Assembly (NCBI GenBank): GCA_025934475.1
Contig: JAICXZ010000209.1
Span: 1-6,182, forward strand
Length of the DNA: 6,182 nucleotides
Direction of reading: 5' to 3'
Origin: Mucilaginibacter sp.
GTDB taxonomy: Bacteria > Bacteroidota > Bacteroidia > Sphingobacteriales > Sphingobacteriaceae
Below, piece after piece: positions 1 to 4,366 of this stretch (position 1 is its first letter; each line of letters opens with the position of its first letter). A program made the position numbers and the translations under genes. The notes under the pieces were generated by a model. It was not told the DNA's origin and ran no database searches. It saw nothing but the letters and a program-made list of their open reading frames with translations.

Positions 1-285
1 ATACCATTTCTTTTATCCGCGAAGTCGCTCACGAAAGGGAAACCGCATTTTCGTGATCACATCCTCATCCTCACAGATCCATCCGTCAACGCCGTTGCCG
101 ATACTACCAATAAGGCAAAGCAGGCCGATGACAAAAAGAAAATAAAGGAGATTAAAAAGGCTAAACCTGTGCCCAAACCCGAAAAATTGGATGAGGGTGA
201 TGCGCAGCAAAAAGCCAAAAAACGCCAGCGCAGACCGCCCGGAATGGAACGCCCGCCTGAAATTCCACGTCACAATGGCAACTAA
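1..285 (+). CDS. C-terminal fragment of an unrecognised protein with a Lys/Pro-rich tail
   Basis: Reading frame 1 is open from the first base to a TAA at 283-285, giving 94 residues. The only in-frame ATG is near the very end (position 244), so the real start lies upstream of the window. The first 35 or so residues look like the end of a folded domain (IPFLLSAKSLTKG, then FRDHILILTDPSVNA). The rest is low-complexity and highly charged: a Lys-rich stretch around residues 43-60 (KKKIKEIKKAKPVPKP) and an Arg/Pro-rich end (RQRRPPGMERPPEIPRHNGN). Such a tail is probably disordered and solvent exposed. I do not recognise the family. The next gene starts 35 bases downstream on the same strand, so the two could be co-transcribed. 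It is called as coding because the frame stays open to the window edge, has a protein-like domain ending, and stops cleanly just before the next gene. Confidence 0.6.
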   Translation: MPFLLSAKSLTKGKPHFRDHILILTDPSVNAVADTTNKAKQADDKKKIKEIKKAKPVPKPEKLDEGDAQQKAKKRQRRPPGMERPPEIPRHNGN

Positions 286-320
286 CAGAACAGATTTGTA
301 TATTATTGCATCATAACAAA

Positions 321-1217
321 ATGAAAAACATTTGCATCCTGTTTGTGTCCGCAATGTTTATCGGTACCAGCGCTTACGCAGGAACAGGGAGGGTTTTCAG
401 CAATTTCGAGCCGGTCCGACTAAAAGCTGACACAGATACCGTTATACGAAAGCAATCCTTGTCGCTTGGTGTGAGCCTGGGCAGCGATGCGCAGTTTTTC
501 GGGCGTACCGGCACGCAGAAATATCCTTTTCTGAATGCCGATATTATCTACAATGCCAAATCGGGTTTCTTTGTTTATGGGTCGCTTTATAAGGTGTTTA
601 CTTCGATTCCGGTTATCGACGAAACAGACGTGGGCGGGGGATATTTGTATAGGTTGTCACCAAAATTTACCGGCAATATCAGTTATACAAGGTTCATTTT
701 TAACAGGGATGCGCTCATTATCAAATCAGCATCGTCTAATGACATCAACTTTAATAACTCGTACGACTGGAAAATAATGAAAACCGGCGTAGTGCTTGAT
801 TACCTGTTTGGCGAGTCGAGCGACTTTTTCGTGACCATCAATAACTCCAAATATTTTGAGACCAGCTGGAGTATTTTTGATGATAAGGATTACCTGTCGT
901 TTAATCCCGGTTTCCAGATTATTTTTGGTACGCAGAACTTTGTTCAAAAGTATTCAATGAACCATCCCGGCAAGTTTGATTACGATTACGACAGTCACGA
1001 CCCCTACTTGCAGCCGCCGATATTTCCGCAATACGCTGGTTATAACAGCGAGTTTCGCATGCTGAACTATAGCATTAAAATACCGATAGCCTATAACCGC
1101 CCGCATTATACGTTTGAGTTCGCTTACAAATATTCGGTCCCCTTTAATGTGGAGGGCATATTAAGAAACCACCGCGAATCGTTCTATAACCTGACATTTT
1201 ATTACCTGTTTTATTAA
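321..1217 (+). CDS. secreted, probable outer-membrane beta-barrel protein
   Basis: This 298-residue protein has no family I can name. The ATG at 321 is chosen over an upstream in-frame TTG (306) because it gives a classic Sec signal peptide: MKN, a hydrophobic core (ICILFVSAMFIGTS) and an AYA|G cleavage site near residue 20. The mature part is rich in Tyr, Phe, Asn and Gly and consists of alternating hydrophobic/polar stretches typical of antiparallel transmembrane strands (for example SGFFVYGSLYKVF, KFTGNISYTRFIF, SDFFVTINNSKYF). It ends in LTFYYLFY, an aromatic C-terminus typical of outer-membrane barrels. An acidic Asp/Tyr-rich segment at residues 219-229 followed by a Pro-rich stretch is probably an exposed loop. 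The stop lies 5 bases before the response regulator start, so it is very likely the first gene of an operon with the two-component system. Role by inference: a barrel whose amount or state is linked to that system. Transport, sensing and adhesion cannot be told apart from sequence alone. Confidence 0.75.
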   Translation: MKNICILFVSAMFIGTSAYAGTGRVFSNFEPVRLKADTDTVIRKQSLSLGVSLGSDAQFFGRTGTQKYPFLNADIIYNAKSGFFVYGSLYKVFTSIPVIDETDVGGGYLYRLSPKFTGNISYTRFIFNRDALIIKSASSNDINFNNSYDWKIMKTGVVLDYLFGESSDFFVTINNSKYFETSWSIFDDKDYLSFNPGFQIIFGTQNFVQKYSMNHPGKFDYDYDSHDPYLQPPIFPQYAGYNSEFRMLNYSIKIPIAYNRPHYTFEFAYKYSVPFNVEGILRNHRESFYNLTFYYLFY

Positions 1218-1222
1218 CGCCC

Positions 1223-1906
1223 ATGAATGTCCTGATTGTTGAAGACGAAAAAGCCCTGACCACCGAAATGGAGTTGTTTCTTTCGGGTAACAGTTATTTG
1301 TGCGAGGTTTGCTATAATGGCGCAACCGCTTCCGAAAAGATAGCGACAAACCTATACGATTTTATTTTGATAGACCTTGGCCTGCCTGATTATGATGGCC
1401 TCGATCTGTTAAAGGAAGCCAAAAAATATAACCCGGAAGCCGCATGTATCATCCTTACAGCTCGCGCCGAGGTTGATGACCGTATAAAAGGACTGGATTT
1501 GGGTGCTGATGATTACCTGCCAAAACCATTCTCGTTGCTCGAACTGCAAAGCCGAATGCAGGCCATCACCCGCCGGAAATTTGGATTGAAGAATTCCGTT
1601 GTGCCCCTCGGCGAATTCAATATCGATCTAACCAACCGCGCTATTTTATATAGGGAGACAGTTGTAAGCGCTATCACCAAAAAGGAGTTCGACCTGGTTG
1701 CCTATATGCTGTTGCATAAGAACCGCACACTGACCCGGTCACAACTGAGCGAGCATATTTGGGGCAGTGTGGTTAATGACGATTACGACTCAAATTATAT
1801 CGACGCTCACATCAAAAATATCCGGAAAAAACTAAACGTTTACGCCTCGCCCGACTGGCTTGAAACGGTACGCGGGTTGGGCTACAGGGTTAATGTAAAT
1901 AACTAG
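1223..1906 (+). CDS. OmpR/PhoB-family DNA-binding response regulator
   Basis: This 227-residue protein has the two-domain plan and normal length of OmpR-family regulators. The receiver domain (about residues 1-115) carries the acidic pocket (E7, D8), the phosphoacceptor D51 in ILIDLGLPDYDG, the switch residues T79 (IILTAR) and Y98, and the invariant K101 in LPKPF. A short linker leads to a winged-helix DNA-binding domain (about 130-226): TKKEFDLVAYMLLHKNRTLTRSQL, a WG turn at 180-181, the recognition helix around NYIDAHIKNIRKKL, and the C-terminal wing hairpin TVRGLGYRV. All catalytic positions are intact, so it should be a functional phosphorylation-controlled transcription factor. The start is ATG with no Shine-Dalgarno sequence (only CGCCC separates it from the previous stop), which is normal for Bacteroidota. 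Its partner is the kinase 5 bases downstream. Target genes are unknown; the barrel gene in the same operon is a reasonable first guess. Confidence 0.96.
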   Translation: MNVLIVEDEKALTTEMELFLSGNSYLCEVCYNGATASEKIATNLYDFILIDLGLPDYDGLDLLKEAKKYNPEAACIILTARAEVDDRIKGLDLGADDYLPKPFSLLELQSRMQAITRRKFGLKNSVVPLGEFNIDLTNRAILYRETVVSAITKKEFDLVAYMLLHKNRTLTRSQLSEHIWGSVVNDDYDSNYIDAHIKNIRKKLNVYASPDWLETVRGLGYRVNVNN

Positions 1907-1911
1907 CGCCA

Positions 1912-3246
1912 TTGAAACTCGGAACCAAACTCACCCTATTTAATACCATCTCCAAGCTGGTAATAGTGGTGTTGTTTGTGTTGCTGCTGCCGGTGCTGAT
2001 CAGGGACATAAACCGCAATTATACCGACAATTGGCTCAGAAGGCAGCAGGATAAAGTGCTCCGGCAAGTTCATACCCAGGGAATCCAGACCTTTATCAAG
2101 AACGGGGAAGGTTATGGCAGCTACAATGCGCTGCTCAAAGAGGAATATGTGAGTCTGGATATCGATTCTGCAAATGACCAAATCGATACCATTTTGAATG
2201 AACGCCGCCTTGTGGAGGGCGACACGATCCAGTACCGCATCCTGAGCCGTAATTTTAAGGTTGGGAATCAAAATTACCTTCTTGAAATAGGCCGAAGTAT
2301 CGATACGATCAATGAAACTACCACGCCACTGCAAAATATTGCCTTTGAGATATTGCTGGGGATGGTGCTTTTGACCATCCTGGCCGACCAGGTGTATTCC
2401 ACCTACATCCTGCGTCCGCTTGGCCGTATTATCCGCACCAAGCTTATCGGGCAAAAGTTCCCGATGCGAACGCCCTACCGGAAGGTACATACCTCCACCT
2501 CTGACTTTGAATACCTCGACATCAGTATCCACAAAATGATACAGACAATCGAAAGTACTTTTCAAAAGGAACGGGAGTTTATATCTAATGCATCGCACGA
2601 GCTGATGACGCCCATTTCTATCCTGCAGTCGAAGATTGAGAACATGTTTGGTCGTGAAGATATCACGGACGATGTCAAAGAACGCCTGCTCGAAATGCAG
2701 CGTATCCTAAACCGTCTGAAGAGCATCACCAAAACACTGTTGCTGATATCCCAAATAGAGAACGAACAATTCCTGAAAGAAGACAAAGTGAATATTGCCG
2801 AACTGCTCGGCGAGGTTTATGACGAAATATCCATCCGCCTGCAACAGAAAAATATCCAATGCAATATTAATGTTCCGCCTGATCTGGAACTACCGAATGC
2901 CAATAAATTTCTGCTATTCAATCTATTTTTCAACCTAATTAATAACGCTATAAAGTATAACCATGAAAACGGAGAGATCACAATCAACGGCTCGGCGGAA
3001 GATAAACTTTATACGGTTGTTATAACAGATACTGGAATAGGCATTAGTCCGGAGCAATTGCCGCATATTTTTAATCGTTTTAAAAAGTTCACCAAGTCGC
3101 TACAGCAGGACAGCTTTGGTCTGGGGCTGCCGATCGTGAAGTCTATAGCCGATTTTCATAACATCAGGATTGAAGTGCAATCTGAACCCGGCAAGGGCAG
3201 CACTTTTAAACTCTTTTTTCCTACTGAGCCAGTAAAAAAGAAGTAG
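1912..3246 (+). CDS. membrane sensor histidine kinase, TTG start
   Basis: A 444-residue histidine kinase, partner of the preceding regulator. Transmembrane helix 1 is at about residues 16-30 (LVIVVLFVLLLPVLI), an extracytoplasmic sensor region of about 110 residues follows, and helix 2 is at about 144-160 (AFEILLGMVLLTILA). No clear HAMP domain is seen; the DHp helix follows after about 50 residues. The H-box FISNASHELMTP puts the phosphorylated His at 229. The ATP-binding domain (about 325-440) shows the N-box NLINNAIKYN (N345), the G1 box DTGIGIS (373-379), the F-box IFNRFKKF and the G2 box GLGLPIV (403-409), so it should be catalytically competent. The start is TTG: no in-frame ATG exists before the Met inside helix 2, and starting there would remove the first helix and the sensor domain. 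The H-box has Met where Arg or Gln is more usual. The sensor region matches no fold I recognise, so the signal is unknown. Confidence 0.95.
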   Translation: MKLGTKLTLFNTISKLVIVVLFVLLLPVLIRDINRNYTDNWLRRQQDKVLRQVHTQGIQTFIKNGEGYGSYNALLKEEYVSLDIDSANDQIDTILNERRLVEGDTIQYRILSRNFKVGNQNYLLEIGRSIDTINETTTPLQNIAFEILLGMVLLTILADQVYSTYILRPLGRIIRTKLIGQKFPMRTPYRKVHTSTSDFEYLDISIHKMIQTIESTFQKEREFISNASHELMTPISILQSKIENMFGREDITDDVKERLLEMQRILNRLKSITKTLLLISQIENEQFLKEDKVNIAELLGEVYDEISIRLQQKNIQCNINVPPDLELPNANKFLLFNLFFNLINNAIKYNHENGEITINGSAEDKLYTVVITDTGIGISPEQLPHIFNRFKKFTKSLQQDSFGLGLPIVKSIADFHNIRIEVQSEPGKGSTFKLFFPTEPVKKK

Positions 3247-3273
3247 AAAAAATATTTTATAAAATATGCTACT
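3242..3273. repeat. AT-rich inverted repeat just after the histidine kinase stop
   Basis: Positions 3252-3267 (ATATTTTATAAAATAT) form a perfect 16-base palindrome. It is enclosed by AGTAG (3242-3246, overlapping the kinase stop codon) and CTACT (3269-3273), which are also complementary; five A on the left and one G on the right are left unpaired. It could be a weak hairpin ending or stabilising the operon mRNA, although no T-run follows it. Alternatively it could be a protein-binding site upstream of the promoter element at 3302. AT-only palindromes arise easily by chance; the extra outer arm makes this one more notable. Confidence 0.4.
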
Positions 3274-3301
3274 ATTTCTATGGATATTATAGAATAATTG
3301 A

Positions 3302-3309
3302 TATATTTG
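3302..3309 (+). promoter_or_regulatory. Bacteroidota-type -7 promoter element (TATATTTG)
   Basis: TATATTTG matches the Bacteroidota primary-sigma -7 consensus TAnnTTTG exactly. A good -33 TTTG box is missing: at the expected spacing there is only TATGG (3279-3283), and a TTTC lies slightly too far upstream (3275-3278). The start of transcription would be around 3313-3316. It points towards the terminator at 3403-3438 and the glycosylase gene. The element is short and the region AT-rich, so a chance match is possible. Confidence 0.4.
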
Positions 3310-3313
3310 CGTC

Positions 3314-3438
3314 ATACAATTCGCCATGAGGGGCCATAGATGGTTCGACACCATGTTTTGTATCCTTTCTCTTCTCATAATTTAGGTTTTATAATTGGTT
3401 GCAAAGAGTTCCTGCCCATCAGGAGCTCTTTCTTTTTT
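3314..3438 (+). ncRNA. candidate small RNA or attenuated leader upstream of the glycosylase gene
   Basis: This is inferred from layout, not from a recognised family. A -7 element lies just upstream and a strong intrinsic terminator closes the segment, giving a transcript of about 125 nt. Within it ATACAA (3314-3319) is complementary to TTGTAT (3358-3363), and inside that pair ATGGT (3340-3344) and ACCAT (3350-3354) form a small hairpin with loop TCGAC. Upstream CCAT copies (3324-3327, 3334-3337) could compete for the same ATGG. An unpaired pyrimidine-rich stretch follows (3364-3376). Within it CTCTT (3369-3373) could pair with AAGAG (3404-3408) of the terminator 5' arm, a possible but weak antiterminator. 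Alternatives are the 3' end of the kinase operon mRNA (stop at 3246) or a 5' leader that attenuates the glycosylase gene. I could not assign a known RNA family. Confidence 0.35.
3403..3438 (+). terminator. strong rho-independent terminator
   Basis: A 12-base-pair stem pairs AAAGAGTTCCTG (3403-3414) with CAGGAGCTCTTT (3420-3431). The only non-Watson-Crick pair is one T-G wobble. The loop is CCCAT (3415-3419), and C plus six T follow (3433-3438). This is a textbook intrinsic terminator for plus-strand transcription. It ends either the kinase operon read-through or a separate short RNA, and it separates both from the glycosylase gene, whose ATG is 115 bases further on. Confidence 0.92.
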
Positions 3439-3498
3439 AAGACACGATTTAGGGATTTTAAAGATTGATTTTTATGGTCAAACGTCCTTTACCCCCGC

Positions 3499-3523
3499 AC
3501 GCCAACCGCCTTGCGCCCCGCAA
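3499..3523 (+). repeat. C-rich direct repeat, upstream copy
   Basis: ACGCCAACCGCC (3499-3510), three bases, CGCCCC, one base, CAA. It shares the 12-base core, the six-base block and the final CAA in the same order and orientation with 4271-4293. It lies 30 bases before the glycosylase ATG. The C-rich composition contrasts with the AT-rich surroundings. Whether it is a dispersed genomic repeat cannot be judged from one window. Confidence 0.5.
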
Positions 3524-3553
3524 TATTTCAGCAGGATCTTTAAATTTACCGGC

Positions 3554-4246
3554 ATGACATTTGCCGAAAAGATCATCGACTTCAACAATCAATTACATTA
3601 TACGGGCTCGGCCCTGCCACCAGGCATTCGCATCATGAATCCTTTTCGCGAATATCCCGAAGCCAGGCGAGTGTCTGAGATATTTTATCGCAAGTATTAT
3701 AGCGATATCAACACCAGGCATCTGATCCTCGGCATTAACCCAGGCCGTTTCGGCGCTGGCCTAACGGGCATTCCGTTTACTGACCCAAAACGGCTGGTCT
3801 CCGAATGCCATATTGAATACAATGGCCCTCCGGCACATGAGCCTTCTTCTGTTTTTATTTACGAGATGATCAACGCCTTTGGCGGCCCCGAGCGGTTTTA
3901 TGGCAAATTGTATATTAATTCGCTTTGTCCGTTAGGATTTACTTCCATCGATGCCAAAGGGAAAGAAACCAATTACAACTACTATGACAGCCCGGCATTG
4001 GCGACAACGGTCAACGATTTCATTGTCGAAAATATTCGCACACAAATTGGTCTGGGCATTCAGACAGATGCCTGCTTTTGCTTCGGCACAGGGAAGAATG
4101 AGAACTATCTCCGTAAGTTAAATGATAAGCATCATTTCTTCGGTAAGATCGTCGCGCTAGAGCATCCACGATTTATTATGCAGTATAAGAGCAAAAGCAA
4201 ACAGCAATACATAGATAAATATTTGGCGGCATTTGCAGGGTTATAG
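3554..4246 (+). CDS. SMUG2-type uracil-DNA glycosylase family protein (DUF4918)
   Basis: A 230-residue protein of the uracil-DNA glycosylase superfamily, closest by motif to the SMUG2/DUF4918 group; to my recollection a Pedobacter heparinus member has been characterised biochemically as SMUG2. These enzymes remove deaminated bases such as uracil from DNA and leave an abasic site for base-excision repair in the cytoplasm. Motif 1 is GINPGRFGAGLTGIPF (residues 60-75), with N62 at the position expected to orient the catalytic water. NSLCPLGF (122-129) lies in the central part typical of SMUG proteins. The C-terminal motif is EHPRF with H204. The ATG at 3554 is chosen because the frame upstream runs open back through the terminator at 3403-3438, which cannot sensibly be coding, and MTFAEKIIDFNN is a natural family start. 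No repair partner is adjacent, and it converges with the vWA gene. Substrate preference cannot be read from the sequence alone. Confidence 0.88.
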   Translation: MTFAEKIIDFNNQLHYTGSALPPGIRIMNPFREYPEARRVSEIFYRKYYSDINTRHLILGINPGRFGAGLTGIPFTDPKRLVSECHIEYNGPPAHEPSSVFIYEMINAFGGPERFYGKLYINSLCPLGFTSIDAKGKETNYNYYDSPALATTVNDFIVENIRTQIGLGIQTDACFCFGTGKNENYLRKLNDKHHFFGKIVALEHPRFIMQYKSKSKQQYIDKYLAAFAGL

Positions 4247-4270
4247 ATATCGATGTTCTCATCGTTCTCA

Positions 4271-4293
4271 ACGCCAACCGCCACGCCCCACAA
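4271..4293 (+). repeat. C-rich direct repeat, downstream copy
   Basis: ACGCCAACCGCC (4271-4282), A, CGCCCC, A, CAA. It has the same blocks as 3499-3523 with two fewer spacer bases. It lies 24 bases after the glycosylase stop and overlaps the T-run end of the minus-strand terminator by two bases. With the upstream copy it brackets the glycosylase gene. Confidence 0.5.
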
Positions 4294-4323
4294 AAAAGCG
4301 ACCCCGCTTTGCAACGGAGCCGC
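4292..4323 (-). terminator. rho-independent terminator of the minus-strand vWA gene
   Basis: Read on the minus strand, GCGGCTCCG (4323-4315) pairs with CGGGGTCGC (4306-4298) over nine base pairs, two of them G-U wobbles. The loop is eight bases and six T follow (4297-4292). The wobbles become A-C mismatches on the plus strand and no T-run follows in that direction, so the hairpin is oriented to stop minus-strand transcription, 43 bases beyond the vWA stop codon. It could weakly affect the converging glycosylase transcript, for which I see no separate terminator. Confidence 0.75.
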
Positions 4324-4366
4324 CCGGTTTAGGTTAGTAGAAAGAGTAACTGATATGGTTTAGGTA

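Larger units (their letters stand above)
3247..3553. other. 307-base spacer between kinase and glycosylase, no protein gene
   Basis: No reading frame here looks like a real protein. The stretch is AT-rich up to about 3310, then mixed, then C-rich at about 3490-3522. It holds an AT-rich inverted repeat next to the kinase stop, a -7 promoter element, a possible small structured RNA ending in a strong terminator, and one copy of a C-rich direct repeat. Between the terminator and the glycosylase ATG (3439-3553) I see only a partial -7-like string (TAAATTTAC at 3541-3549). It lies too close to the ATG, and lacks a matching upstream box, so I do not call it. Confidence 0.6.

Noticed and set aside
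13..354. Minus-strand 113-codon frame rich in Phe and Leu at the left edge
   Set aside because: The hydrophobic run is what one gets by reading a Lys-rich plus-strand coding region backwards. The plus-strand frame is open through the window edge and ends neatly before the next gene.
1936..2598. Minus-strand open frame of 220 codons opposite the histidine kinase
   Set aside because: It is the mirror of a clearly coding gene with all kinase motifs; the translated product is low quality and shows no domain I recognise.
3331..3363. Resemblance of GGGGCCATAGATGGTTCGACA to the 5' end of tmRNA
   Set aside because: A tmRNA would need about 350 bases, a tag reading frame and a 3' end with a T-arm and CCA. 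The terminator comes only about 100 bases later and no 3' partner is seen.
3100..3378. Minus-strand open frame of 92 codons across the kinase end and spacer
   Set aside because: It overlaps the kinase ATP-binding domain, crosses the AT-rich inverted repeat, and has no protein-like features beyond a chance hydrophobic stretch.
3541..3549. TAAATTTAC as a -7 element for the glycosylase gene
   Set aside because: It misses the final G of the consensus, has no -33 box at the right distance, and would put the transcript start at or inside the ATG.
4247..4270. Short repeated GTTCTC in the convergent spacer
   Set aside because: Two six-base copies three bases apart are within chance expectation and suggest no function.
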